In this document: piece by piece, positions 1 through 8,090 of the stretch
Layout: each line of letters begins with the position of its first letter
Numbering within the stretch: the first letter of the stretch is position 1
NCBI RefSeq assembly: GCF_023195755.1
Contig: NZ_CP096203.1
Span: 2,542,001 to 2,606,000, forward strand
Source: Chryseobacterium nepalense
Lineage (GTDB): Bacteria > Bacteroidota > Bacteroidia > Flavobacteriales > Weeksellaceae
DNA: 64,000 bases
Reading direction: 5' to 3'
Position numbers and translations under genes: made by a program
The notes under the pieces: model-generated
The model's database searches: none
The model's input: only the letters and a program-made list of their open reading frames with translations
What the model was told of the DNA's origin: nothing

Positions 1-237
1 TACTTCTTCTACAATATGTTTTAGTGAAAATTCATCTTTCACCTCTCCTTTTGGTCTTCCAAGGTGTGCCATAAGAATCACAGCTCCACCGTCCTGCAGG
101 ATCTTATCCACTGTAGGTTTTACGGCTACTATACGGGTATTATCTGTAACTTTCAGCTGGTCATCCTGAGGAACGTTGAAATCTACCCTTACTAGTGCTT
201 TCTTACCGTTAAAATTGAAATCATTGATTGTTTTCAT
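1..237 (-). CDS. pgk: Phosphoglycerate kinase, N-terminal part (cut by window edge)
   Basis: The first 79 codons read on the minus strand from an ATG at 237 and run off the left edge. Visible are the N-terminal signature [11 protein letters not shown], the DNTRI segment and the HLGRPKG substrate-binding loop, all typical of phosphoglycerate kinase, which makes ATP from 1,3-bisphosphoglycerate in glycolysis. The gene diverges from rpiB across a 639-bp spacer. A minus-strand -7 element lies about 110 bases upstream, so the mRNA would have a leader of roughly 100 nt. Identification is secure although the C-terminal nucleotide domain is outside the window. Confidence 0.95.
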   Translation of the reverse strand, partial: MKTINDFNFNGKKALVRVDFNVPQDDQLKVTDNTRIVAVKPTVDKILQDGGAVILMAHLGRPKGEVKDEFSLKHIVEEV

Positions 238-345
238 ATGTACATGTATATTATTTCTTCGGTCTTAGGCAGCCGACTGTCCCTGCAGCATTGTATAAAC
301 CTGCGGCCAGACGGCTCCATCAATATCGTTGAGTTTTTCTTTTCA

Positions 346-353
346 CAAATGTA
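346..353 (-). promoter_or_regulatory. Bacteroidota -7 element for pgk
   Basis: On the minus strand the bases read TACATTTG, an exact TAnnTTTG. No clear -33 TTTG lies 19-21 nt upstream, so only the -7 half is supported. It would start pgk transcription near 340. Confidence 0.4.
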
Positions 354-419
354 AGATTTTAAAATTTTTGAATCGCGGCAACCTTTGAAAAGTTTTCAGA
401 AAAGTTTTTCGCAAACCCA

Positions 420-795
420 ACATTCAGCTATCAACAATTTTTTTCTCTTTAAAAAAAAGAATACGCTATTGTTGTTGAGTGATGTGAATTTAGGGGATAA
501 GTTTTCACGATAAATTTCATAACAGGTAATTTTATATTCAATTCACATTTTATTTACATTATAAAAGGTTGTAAATCTGATTTTTCACTTCGTTACTAAC
601 AATTATTGATAACTTTTCCCCAATTTGCTTTATGGATAACTGATTTATGGAAAAAGTCAACAATTCCTGCCAGAAAGTTTTTTGAAAATTTTAACATTTT
701 TTTTGGTCATACTTTCCATTACAAATTTTTTCAATGTTACGAAACATTTATTTTGCCGCAGTTATCCACAGTTATTCACAATGCTTTTCACAATT
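420..795. other. Candidate oriC / DnaA-box region in the pgk-rpiB spacer
   Basis: The 639-bp gap between divergent pgk and rpiB is strongly A/T-rich and has no convincing gene. Two perfect DnaA boxes (consensus TTATNCACA) lie side by side at 762-770 (TTATCCACA) and 772-780 (TTATTCACA). An inverted 8/9 match is at 631-639 (TATGGATAA). Weaker 7/9 matches occur at 428-436, 604-612 (inverted) and 784-792. Genes point away from the spacer on both sides, as is common at replication origins, but pgk-rpiB is not a position I know as oriC in this group. It could instead be a DnaA-titrating or DnaA-regulated promoter site. Confidence 0.45.
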
Positions 796-831
796 TACTC
801 CCGAAAGACTAACAAAGATTGTTATAATTCT

Positions 832-839
832 TACCTTTG
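832..839 (+). promoter_or_regulatory. -7 element for rpiB
   Basis: TACCTTTG followed by C matches TAnnTTTG. It lies 37 bases before the rpiB ATG, giving an expected leader of about 30 nt. The -33 element is not clear. Confidence 0.45.
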
Positions 840-876
840 CTATGAAATAAAATCTAAAAAGGCTAAATAAACAGTT

Positions 877-1311
877 ATGAAAAGAAAAATTGCCATTGCC
901 GCAGACCATGCGGGCTTCGAATATAAAGAAATTGTTAAAAACTATTTGTCAGAAAACTTTGAAGTTCAAGATTTTGGAACGTTTTCCACAGACAGTGTGG
1001 ATTATCCGGACTTTGTGCATCCCGCAGCAACTTCGGTAGAAAACGGAGAAAATGAGCTTGGAATTTTATTCTGCGGAAGCGGAAACGGAGTTCAAATCAC
1101 AGCCAACAAACATCAAAAAATCCGTTGCGCCCTTTGCTGGATGCCGGAGATCGCTTCATTGGCAAGACAGCATAATGATGCGAATATGATTTCCATTCCT
1201 GCAAGATTCATTTCTAAAGAATTAACAATAGAAATCGTAGATAAATTTCTCTCAACGGACTTCGAAGGCGGAAGACATCAAAACAGAGTTGATAAAATCG
1301 CATACTGCTAA
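877..1311 (+). CDS. rpiB: Ribose-5-phosphate isomerase B
   Basis: A 144-residue protein of the RpiB/LacAB isomerase family, of the usual length. It interconverts ribulose-5-phosphate and ribose-5-phosphate in the cytosolic pentose phosphate pathway. The N-terminal AADHAGFEYK strand-loop and the LFCGSGNG loop with catalytic Cys66 are intact, as is the HNDANMISIPAR segment. It is a single gene with its own promoter, ends with a strong terminator, and is flanked by the DnaA-box spacer and rnr. The start is the first ATG after a TAnnTTTG promoter. Confidence 0.95.
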   Translation: MKRKIAIAADHAGFEYKEIVKNYLSENFEVQDFGTFSTDSVDYPDFVHPAATSVENGENELGILFCGSGNGVQITANKHQKIRCALCWMPEIASLARQHNDANMISIPARFISKELTIEIVDKFLSTDFEGGRHQNRVDKIAYC

Positions 1312-1317
1312 AATATA

Positions 1318-1354
1318 AAGGCTTGTAAATCAAATTACAAGCCTTATTTGTTTT
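1318..1354 (+). terminator. Intrinsic terminator after rpiB
   Basis: A perfect 11-bp stem (1318-1328 with 1335-1345) around a 6-base loop is followed by a T-rich run. It begins six bases after the rpiB stop codon. Confidence 0.85.
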
Positions 1355-1362
1355 TAATTTTG

Positions 1363-1370
1363 TATATTTG
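1363..1370 (+). promoter_or_regulatory. -7 element and long leader of rnr
   Basis: TATATTTG followed by CG fits the -7 consensus and is the only good match in the 361-base gap between rpiB and rnr. If used, rnr has a leader of about 290 nt. The remaining gap holds no convincing gene; a 70-codon frame at 1348-1560 overlaps this promoter and resembles nothing. An imperfect inverted repeat at about 1591-1626 (GTTCT paired with AGAAC outside, ATTC with GAAT inside) could fold in the leader. Confidence 0.4.
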
Positions 1371-1672
1371 CGGCGTCCGGAGGATTTACCATCCTGTCAT
1401 TTCCATTGAACCTGTATTATATTTAAAGATATTTAATAAAAGGTTTTCCCTACTCTTCTCCATTTTTGTATTAAATTTATGCAAAACTAAAAGTTCCATC
1501 AATGATAGAAATGGAAAGAAAATTGATGTTGCTGTAGATGAGTTCATACATGTCTCATGATACAGTCTATTATTTAATGAATATTCCGTGACAGTTCTAA
1601 CTATTCTTAATAAGGAATGCTAACAGAACGAAATATGATATTCATTAGAACATATTAAAAAATAATTTTAGA

Positions 1673-3826
1673 ATGCCAAAAAAAAGAAAATATATAAGTC
1701 AGAAAAATGATCATAAACTGCAGGAAATCGGGAGACTGATTCTGCGTTTTATGAATGAAAATTCAACGAAAGTCTATAATTACAAGCAGATTGCAGAAGG
1801 AATAGACTATAAAAATCCGAGACAGCGCGAGCTAGTCATCCAGGCGTTGCATAAGCTGCAGGCTACGGAAAGAATTAAAGAAGCCGAAAAAGGAAAATAT
1901 ATCGTTAATCTTAATATCAAAGGAACATTGACGGGAGTTATCGACTTTAACCAGTCCGGAAATGCCTATGTTAATGTTGAAGGTCTGGAAGATGACATCT
2001 TCATTCATTCCAAAAATGTGAAAGATGCCCTGCAAGGCGACAAAGTTTTAATTGTAACCTACACTTATAAAGGTAAAAAGCTGGAAGGTTCCGTTCTGGA
2101 AGTTCTTGAGAGAGGTAGAACAGAATTTGTAGGAACGCTTCAGGTAGTTGCTCATAAAGATTTCGGATTTGTGGTTTGTGATAAAAAGACCATCAATACT
2201 GATATTTTTATTCCGAAAGGAAAATTTGGAGGTGCTAATGATGGTGATAAGGTTGTCGTAAAAATGACCGAGTGGAAACCCGGCGATAAAAATCCGGAAG
2301 GAGAAATTATCCAGGTACTGGGAGCTCCGGGTGAGCATGAAACAGAAATTCACTCTATTCTTGCTGAATACGGGCTGCCATACCAGTTTCCTGAAGAAGT
2401 AGAAAGAGATGCCGACAAAATAGACAGAAGTATTAATGAAGCTGAAGTGGCAAAACGCTGGGATATGCGTGGGATTACAACTTTTACCATCGACCCTAAA
2501 GATGCCAAAGATTTTGATGATGCGCTTTCCATCAGAAAACTGGAAAACGGAAACTGGGAAATCGGGGTTCATATTGCTGATGTATCACATTATGTGGTTC
2601 CCGGAACAATTCTGGATGATGAAGCGTATCAGAGAGCAACCTCCGTTTACCTTGTAGACCGCGTTGTACCCATGCTTCCGGAAGTGCTGAGTAATGATGT
2701 CTGTTCTCTTCGTCCGAATGAAGACAAATTTACTTTTTCAGCGGTTTTCGAATTAGATGATGATGCTAATATCAAAAAGCAATGGTTCGGAAGAACGGTG
2801 ATCCATTCTGACAGAAGATTCACGTATGAGGAAGCTCAGGAAAGAATCGAAACAAAGCAAGGTGATCTGCAGGAAGAAATTAATGTGCTGGATAAGCTGG
2901 CAAAAATCATGCGTGCAGAACGAATCAGGAAAGGAGCAATTACCTTCGACAGAAGCGAAGTGCGGTTCAATCTTAATGAAAATAACGAACCGGTTGGTGT
3001 ATATTTTAAAATCAGTAAAGATTCAAATCACCTGATTGAAGAGTTTATGCTGCTTGCCAATAAAAAAGTTTCGGAATTTATTTCCCTGAACAAAAAAGGA
3101 GATATTACCCAAAATACTTTTATATACAGGGTTCACGACGATCCGGATCCTGCAAAACTGGAATCGTTGAGAGATTTTGTATCCACTTTCGGATATAAAA
3201 TGGATCTTGCCAACAGTAAGAAAGTAGCCGAATCTTTGAATAGATTATTGCATGATGTAAAAGGTAAAGGCGAAGAAAATATGATTGAAACGCTTGCCAT
3301 GAGAAGCATGAGCAAAGCGGTCTATTCTACGGAACCTATTGGTCACTACGGACTTGGTTTCGATTTTTACACACACTTTACCTCGCCTATCCGTCGTTAT
3401 CCGGATCTTATTGCCCATCGTTTACTTCAGCATTATCTGGACGGAGGAAAATCCCCAAACAAAGCCGAGCTCGAAGAAAAAGCAAAACACTGCAGTTCCA
3501 TGGAACGCTTAGCGGCAGATGCGGAAAGGGATTCCATTAAATTCATGCAGGTGAAATTTATGGAAAAACATCTTGGAGAAACTTTTACAGGCGTAATTTC
3601 AGGAGTAGCGGAATTTGGTTTTTGGGTGGAAATTCCTGAAAACGGTGCGGAAGGCTTAATTAAACTAAGAGATCTTGTGGATGATTCCTACTCATATGAT
3701 GCCAAAACGCACGCCGTGTATGGTATGAGACACGGAAAGCGTTATCAGCTGGGAGACCAGGTACAAATCAAAGTAGTGAAGGCAAACCTTATCCAGAAAC
3801 AGCTTGATTTTAAGATTGTAGAGTAA
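1673..3826 (+). CDS. rnr: Ribonuclease R
   Basis: A 717-residue RNase II/R family 3'-5' exoribonuclease that degrades structured RNA in the cytosol. Domain order: an N-terminal winged-helix region (about 10-70), two cold-shock/OB domains (about 75-225), the RNB catalytic domain (about 250-580) and a C-terminal S1 domain (about 635-715). The catalytic motif TIDPKDAKDFDDALS carries the metal-binding aspartates, and HFTSPIRRYPDL is the second RNB signature. A strong terminator follows. Length and all hallmark motifs agree with the family. Confidence 0.95.
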   Translation: MPKKRKYISQKNDHKLQEIGRLILRFMNENSTKVYNYKQIAEGIDYKNPRQRELVIQALHKLQATERIKEAEKGKYIVNLNIKGTLTGVIDFNQSGNAYVNVEGLEDDIFIHSKNVKDALQGDKVLIVTYTYKGKKLEGSVLEVLERGRTEFVGTLQVVAHKDFGFVVCDKKTINTDIFIPKGKFGGANDGDKVVVKMTEWKPGDKNPEGEIIQVLGAPGEHETEIHSILAEYGLPYQFPEEVERDADKIDRSINEAEVAKRWDMRGITTFTIDPKDAKDFDDALSIRKLENGNWEIGVHIADVSHYVVPGTILDDEAYQRATSVYLVDRVVPMLPEVLSNDVCSLRPNEDKFTFSAVFELDDDANIKKQWFGRTVIHSDRRFTYEEAQERIETKQGDLQEEINVLDKLAKIMRAERIRKGAITFDRSEVRFNLNENNEPVGVYFKISKDSNHLIEEFMLLANKKVSEFISLNKKGDITQNTFIYRVHDDPDPAKLESLRDFVSTFGYKMDLANSKKVAESLNRLLHDVKGKGEENMIETLAMRSMSKAVYSTEPIGHYGLGFDFYTHFTSPIRRYPDLIAHRLLQHYLDGGKSPNKAELEEKAKHCSSMERLAADAERDSIKFMQVKFMEKHLGETFTGVISGVAEFGFWVEIPENGAEGLIKLRDLVDDSYSYDAKTHAVYGMRHGKRYQLGDQVQIKVVKANLIQKQLDFKIVE

Positions 3827-3853
3827 TAAATATTAAAAATTTTAATAATAATT

Positions 3854-3890
3854 TCCGTTTTACATTAAAGTGAAACGGATTTTTGTTTTT
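3854..3890 (+). terminator. Intrinsic terminator after rnr
   Basis: A 10-bp stem with one G-T pair (3854-3863 with 3870-3879), loop of six, then TTTTTGTTTTT. Confidence 0.8.
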
Positions 3891-3955
3891 ATAGTTAAAA
3901 ATAGTAATAATTTGAATGAAATTATTTTAAATAATACTTTTCTTAAATCCATAGT

Positions 3956-3988
3956 TATTGAATAATTAAATCATAAAGTTTACATTTG
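3956..3988 (+). promoter_or_regulatory. Promoter of the LysE/S66 gene pair
   Basis: TTG at 3958-3960, a 20-nt spacer and TACATTTG at 3981-3988 form a near-consensus Bacteroidota promoter. Transcription would begin near 3995. This rules out the in-frame codon at 3986 as start and supports the ATG at 4034. Confidence 0.6.
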
Positions 3989-4033
3989 TATAAATGGAAT
4001 GGAAATTCAGATTTTCATTTAAAAAATTACTTG

Positions 4034-4720
4034 ATGTTTGAACTTATATTATCTGCCATCGTATTAGGATTCATGCTGAGCCTGGTTTTTATAGGACCTA
4101 TTTTTTTCCTTCTAATAGAAACCAGCTTTTCCAGAGGACCAAAACACGCATTAGCTTTGGATATCGGAGTAATCTCTGCAGATCTTCTCTGTATTCTCGC
4201 AGCCTACTATGCAAGTGCCGATATTGTAACTTTAATTGATAAGCATCCGGGTTTTTACAGGATCACAGCCATTCTCATCTTTGTCTATGGTGTAGTAATG
4301 ATGGTGACGAGGACCAAAATGCATATTCCGGGAGAAGAGAAATTCATCAGTCAGAATTATTTTAAAACGTTTATGAATGGTTTTTTCTTTAATCTCCTTA
4401 ATGTGGGGGTCATTCTTTTCTGGCTGGTAACGGTAATCTCAGTAAGAAATCAGTATCCCGATACCGGCAATTTTATTCTATACATCGGTGTCGTGATTGC
4501 TACCTATTTATGTATTGATCTGGCTAAAATTTTTCTCGCCAAACAGTTTCATGATAAGCTCACACAGAAACTTGCCAACAGAATAAGAAGAATTGTTGGC
4601 GGAATTCTCATTATCTTCAGTTTCTTTATTTTTTTACAAAGCTTTAAAAAATTCAATCAGTTCGATAAAAGGCTGGAAGAAGCCGAAAAAACCGAAGTAA
4701 AATATCACAGAGAAAAATGA
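4034..4720 (+). CDS. LysE/RhtB-family amino-acid exporter-like membrane protein
   Basis: A 228-residue membrane protein with about six hydrophobic segments, starting ILSAIVLGFMLSLVFIGP with the Gly/Pro-rich first helix of LysE-type translocators. The family exports amino acids or similar small molecules across the inner membrane; the substrate cannot be read from sequence. The start is set at the ATG at 4034 because the longer frame begins inside the promoter -7 element. Its stop overlaps the next gene by four bases (ATGA), so the pair is probably co-translated with the S66 peptidase. Confidence 0.8.
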   Translation: MFELILSAIVLGFMLSLVFIGPIFFLLIETSFSRGPKHALALDIGVISADLLCILAAYYASADIVTLIDKHPGFYRITAILIFVYGVVMMVTRTKMHIPGEEKFISQNYFKTFMNGFFFNLLNVGVILFWLVTVISVRNQYPDTGNFILYIGVVIATYLCIDLAKIFLAKQFHDKLTQKLANRIRRIVGGILIIFSFFIFLQSFKKFNQFDKRLEEAEKTEVKYHREK

Positions 4721-5652
4721 AAAAAATAACTTTCCCGAAATCATTAAAAGAAGGCGATAAAATAGCCATAATATCACCCGCAGGCGCAGTAGAACCGTCC
4801 CAGCTTGAAAAAGGCATAGAAATGATCCGGAATAAAGGTTATGAACCTGTTTTTGGAGAACATCTCTACAACAGCTTTTCGAAAGGTTACAATTATGCAG
4901 GAACGGAAAAACAAAGAATTAATGATATCAACTGGGCTTTTAATGACAGTGAAATAGCAGCTATTTGGGCATCAAGAGGAGGTTATGGCTGTCAGCATCT
5001 CCTCAGGAGCATTCACCTTAAAAACTTTTCCGAAAATCCGAAATGGTATATTGGATATTCCGATAATACTGTTATTCAAAGCTATTTATTGAAAAAAGGA
5101 TTTGCATCTATTCATGGACAGACGGTAAAAACCTCAAGCTTTGGGGTAACAGATGAAAGCTACAGATTAATTTTTGATATTTTAGAGGGGAAAACGCCTC
5201 ATTATGTCTTAGAATCTCATCATTTTAATAAAATGGGTTCCTGTGAGGGTCAATTGATTGGAGGTAATTTAGCACTGGTTTATGCGCTTTTGGGAACCGA
5301 TTATTCATTTAAGTTTAAAAACAGAATCCTTTTTATTGAAGATATTGGTGAAAACTTTTATGCCTTAGATAGAATGATGATGAGTCTGGAACTGGGCGGC
5401 GTATTCAAAAAAATCAAAGGATTGATTATTGGTGGGATGACCAATATGGGAAATGAAAAAGAAAATACAGCGTACAATGACAGTTTTGATGAATTTGCTT
5501 ATCAGCTCATTTCTGAAAGAGTTTCAAAGTATGATTTTCCTGTAGTTTTCGGATTTCCGAATGGTCATATTAAAGACAACAGACCTTTAATTATCGGAGG
5601 AAATGTGAACTTAAAGGTTGAGAATCAAGTTAAGATTGAGTTTGAAAAATAG
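4717..5652 (+). CDS. S66-family peptidase (LD-carboxypeptidase type)
   Basis: A 311-residue member of peptidase family S66, which includes LdcA (cytosolic murein tetrapeptide carboxypeptidase) and the MccF microcin-immunity peptidases. The nucleophile motif GYSDNT lies near residue 115, the IEDIGE segment near 210 supplies the catalytic Glu, and GFPNGHIKDNRPL near 285 supplies the His. There is no signal peptide, consistent with cytosolic murein recycling. It overlaps the exporter gene by four bases. LdcA is the more likely role; an MccF-like role cannot be excluded. Confidence 0.85.
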   Translation: MKKITFPKSLKEGDKIAIISPAGAVEPSQLEKGIEMIRNKGYEPVFGEHLYNSFSKGYNYAGTEKQRINDINWAFNDSEIAAIWASRGGYGCQHLLRSIHLKNFSENPKWYIGYSDNTVIQSYLLKKGFASIHGQTVKTSSFGVTDESYRLIFDILEGKTPHYVLESHHFNKMGSCEGQLIGGNLALVYALLGTDYSFKFKNRILFIEDIGENFYALDRMMMSLELGGVFKKIKGLIIGGMTNMGNEKENTAYNDSFDEFAYQLISERVSKYDFPVVFGFPNGHIKDNRPLIIGGNVNLKVENQVKIEFEK

Positions 5653-5727
5653 AATAATTTATGATATTTTTAAATAATTTACTCTAAAAACACAAGACAC
5701 TAAAACTCTCAAACCCTTCCACAAAAA

Positions 5728-6099
5728 ATGGCACAACACAATGATTTTGGAAAAAAAGCAGAAGACCTCGCTGCTGACTTTTTATTAAAAAACGGCTATA
5801 AAATCCTTGCGAGAAACTTCCGGTATCAGAAAGCTGAAATCGATATTATTGCAGCAAAAGATAACCTGATTATTATTTGCGAAGTCAAAGCACGGTCTAC
5901 CGATGTTTTTAATCTCCCTCAGGAATCGGTGAATAAGAAAAAAATTAAGCTGCTGGTTTCTGCTGCGGATTATTATTTACAGGAATTTAATGTGTTGAAC
6001 GAAGTCCGCTTTGATATAATTTCTGTTCTTCCCGATGAAAAACAAAACCTGACCATTGAACATATTCAGGATGCATTTGAAGCATTCGATGCCAACTAA
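5728..6099 (+). CDS. yraN: YraN/UPF0102 family endonuclease-fold protein
   Basis: A 123-residue protein of the UPF0102 (YraN) family, which has a small PD-(D/E)XK nuclease-like fold. The N-terminal GKKAEDLAADFLLKNGYKIL helix, the KAEIDII strand with its Asp, and CEVKARS with the E-x-K pair form the expected active-site layout. Biological substrates are not established for this family. It stands between the S66 gene and an SDR gene with its own spacing of about 75 bp. Confidence 0.88.
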   Translation: MAQHNDFGKKAEDLAADFLLKNGYKILARNFRYQKAEIDIIAAKDNLIIICEVKARSTDVFNLPQESVNKKKIKLLVSAADYYLQEFNVLNEVRFDIISVLPDEKQNLTIEHIQDAFEAFDAN

Positions 6100-6121
6100 C
6101 TAATTTAAAAATGTATCAATG

Positions 6122-6152
6122 ATTGTTATATTGGTAAATTGTTACATTGGTA
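6122..6152 (+). repeat. Tandem 15-bp repeat before the SDR gene
   Basis: ATTGTTATATTGGTA (6122-6136) and ATTGTTACATTGGTA (6138-6152) match at 14 of 15 positions with a 16-bp period. The second copy runs into the -7 element, so the repeats cover the promoter. Confidence 0.7.
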
Positions 6153-6158
6153 TATTTG
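6131..6158 (+). promoter_or_regulatory. Promoter of the SDR gene
   Basis: TTGG at 6131-6134, about 17 nt, then TATATTTG at 6151-6158. The ATG follows at 6172, so the leader would be only about 7 nt. Confidence 0.5.
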
Positions 6159-6171
6159 AAATTTATTTTTT

Positions 6172-6921
6172 ATGAAAACAATATTAATCACCGGAGCAAC
6201 TTCCGGAATAGGAAAATCTACAGCAGAACTTCTCGCAAAACAAGGCAACAGGATCATCATCTGTGGCAGAAGATCTGAAGTTCTTGAATCGCTGAAAAAG
6301 GAACTTTCACAATTCACCGAAATTTTTAGTTTAAGGTTTGATGTACGAAATTTGGAAGAAGTGGAAACAGCCATTAATTCCCTTCCTGAAGAATGGAAAG
6401 ATATTGATGTTCTAATCAACAATGCCGGAAATGCACACGGACTGGATCCGCTTTCAGCAGGAAAAACCGATGACTGGGACTCTATGATTGATGGAAATGT
6501 GAAAGGACTTTTATATGTTTCCAAAATGATTATTCCGGGAATGAAAGAAAGAAATTCGGGACATATTGTGAATATCAGTTCAGTTGCGGCGAGACAAACG
6601 TATGCCAATGGCGTTGTATATTGTGCCACCAAAAAAGCCGTTGATGTTATTTCGGAAGGAATGAGAATTGAGCTTACGGAATTCGGAATTAAAATTACAA
6701 ACATCCAGCCGGGAGCTGTAGAAACAGATTTTTCAGTGGTAAGATTCAAAGGAGATGAGGAAAGGGCAGCTACTGTTTATGCAGGTTATGAGCCACTGAA
6801 AGCCGAAGATATCGCAGATTCTATAGCTTATTGTATCAATGCTCCGAAACATGTCTGTATTTCGGATATGACCATCTACCCTACTGCTCAGGCAGAGCCG
6901 AGAACGATTTACAGAAAATAA
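6172..6921 (+). CDS. Short-chain dehydrogenase/reductase (YdfG-like)
   Basis: A 249-residue classical SDR. The cofactor loop TGATSGIGKSTA is at the N terminus, GRRSE suggests NADP preference, the NNAGNAHG motif follows, and the catalytic Ser and Y-x-x-x-K are seen in NISSVAARQTYANGVVYCATKKA. It most resembles the YdfG group of serine/3-hydroxy acid dehydrogenases, but the substrate is not certain. The next gene starts in its stop codon (TAATG), so the two are coupled. Confidence 0.88.
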   Translation: MKTILITGATSGIGKSTAELLAKQGNRIIICGRRSEVLESLKKELSQFTEIFSLRFDVRNLEEVETAINSLPEEWKDIDVLINNAGNAHGLDPLSAGKTDDWDSMIDGNVKGLLYVSKMIIPGMKERNSGHIVNISSVAARQTYANGVVYCATKKAVDVISEGMRIELTEFGIKITNIQPGAVETDFSVVRFKGDEERAATVYAGYEPLKAEDIADSIAYCINAPKHVCISDMTIYPTAQAEPRTIYRK

Positions 6922-7358
6922 TGAAGATAGCTTTCTCTTTATTTCTGATTGTTTTTAGCTGTTTGTGGAATGCTCAAACAGTACAAATTTCATTAGAACC
7001 AAAATTGGCGGAAAATATTCACCGGTTGGATCAACTGATGGAAAATAATGATGAAAAAGTTTTGACTCTTCTCTGTCCGGATGTTTCTTTTGGCCATTCA
7101 AACGGGTGGGTGCAGAGTTTTGAAGATTTTAAAAAGGATTTTAATTCGAAAAAAGTAATGTACAGCAATATTCAACAGATTGAAATATACGAGGCTAAAA
7201 AGTATAACGACGTTTATTCTGTAAGAAGGAAAATAAAAGTTTCCGGAATGTATAAAAACCAGGATTTTAAAATGATGCTCGGTTTACTGGAAATCTGGAA
7301 AAAAGAGAAATCATTCTGGAAACTGTGGAGCCGACAAAGTATAGAAATAAAGCCATAA
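6921..7358 (+). CDS. Secreted NTF2-like protein (SnoaL/DUF4440 type)
   Basis: A 145-residue protein starting at the ATG that overlaps the SDR stop. The first 19 residues form a signal peptide ending near NAQ. The rest reads like an NTF2-like cone fold: an N-terminal helix with LDQLMENNDEKVLTLLCPDVSF, then VQSFEDFKKDF and alternating strands ending FWKLWSRQS. Such proteins in Bacteroidota are mostly uncharacterised. No catalytic motif is visible, so no activity is proposed. Confidence 0.7.
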   Translation: MKIAFSLFLIVFSCLWNAQTVQISLEPKLAENIHRLDQLMENNDEKVLTLLCPDVSFGHSNGWVQSFEDFKKDFNSKKVMYSNIQQIEIYEAKKYNDVYSVRRKIKVSGMYKNQDFKMMLGLLEIWKKEKSFWKLWSRQSIEIKP

Positions 7359-7392
7359 ATTTGCACCAGCAAAGTGTATTTAAATTATAAAA

Positions 7393-8061
7393 ATGAAAAT
7401 CCTATATCTCGAAACTTCCTCAAAAAACTGTTCAGTAGCTATTTCAGATAATGAAAAACTACTTTGCCTTACCGAAGAAGTTTCTGAAAACTATAAACAG
7501 TCTGAAAGCCTCCATACCTTCGTAGAATGGGCTTTGGAAGGTGCAGAAATTTCACTTAAAGACATTGAAGCGGTTTCCCTGGGAAGAGGCCCGGGATCTT
7601 ATACGGGACTAAGAATCGGTGCATCATCGGCAAAGGGATTTTGCTATGGATTGAAAATTCCTCTTATCGCCGTCAATTCAATGGAAAGTATGATAGAGCC
7701 TTTTTTAGACAAAAACTATGACTTTATCATTCCATTGGTCGATGCAAGAAGAATGGAGGTTTATACAGCCGTTTATGACGGGAAAACAGGACAGGAAACC
7801 TCTGTAACCGAAGCTAAAATTTTGGATGAAACTTCTTTTCGGGAATTTAAAGATAAAAAAATATTATTCGTAGGAGACGGAGCAAAAAAAGCAAAAGAAA
7901 TTTTACAGCTTCAGAATGCTGATTTCAATGAAGAGGTCTACCCTTCTGCTCAGTATCTTATCAGGAAAACCATCGAAAAAATAGAAAAGAAAGAGTTTGA
8001 GGATGTAGCCTATTTCGAACCTTTTTATCTGAAAGATTTTCATGGCGTTAAGAAAAAATAA
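7393..8061 (+). CDS. tsaB: tRNA threonylcarbamoyladenosine biosynthesis protein TsaB
   Basis: A 222-residue ASKHA-fold protein of the TsaB/YeaZ family, partner of TsaD in forming t6A37 in ANN-decoding tRNAs. The N-terminal ILYLETSSKNCSVAI and the GRGPGSYTGLRIG motif are characteristic, and the length is normal. It ends against a bidirectional terminator shared with the converging lipoprotein gene. Confidence 0.93.
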   Translation: MKILYLETSSKNCSVAISDNEKLLCLTEEVSENYKQSESLHTFVEWALEGAEISLKDIEAVSLGRGPGSYTGLRIGASSAKGFCYGLKIPLIAVNSMESMIEPFLDKNYDFIIPLVDARRMEVYTAVYDGKTGQETSVTEAKILDETSFREFKDKKILFVGDGAKKAKEILQLQNADFNEEVYPSAQYLIRKTIEKIEKKEFEDVAYFEPFYLKDFHGVKKK

Positions 8062-8090
8062 AAGCGAAGAGTAATCTTCGCTTTTTTTTA
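8061..8090 (+). terminator. Bidirectional terminator between tsaB and the PorW/SprE-like gene
   Basis: A perfect 10-bp stem (8061-8070 with 8075-8084) is followed by a T run on the plus strand and preceded by A residues, so it can serve both converging genes. Confidence 0.85.

Noticed and set aside
606-870. Two overlapping short frames in the pgk-rpiB spacer
   Set aside because: They cover the DnaA boxes and the rpiB promoter, are Phe-rich from A/T-rich DNA, and have no family resemblance.
1348-1560. 70-codon frame before rnr
   Set aside because: It starts in the terminator of rpiB and overlaps the -7 element; no recognisable protein.
2048-2572. 174-codon antisense frame in rnr
   Set aside because: A mirror of the RNase R reading frame; RNase R is certain here.
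6126-6749. 207-codon antisense frame opposite the SDR gene
   Set aside because: The SDR motifs on the plus strand are complete; the antisense frame is Ser/Pro-rich shadow.
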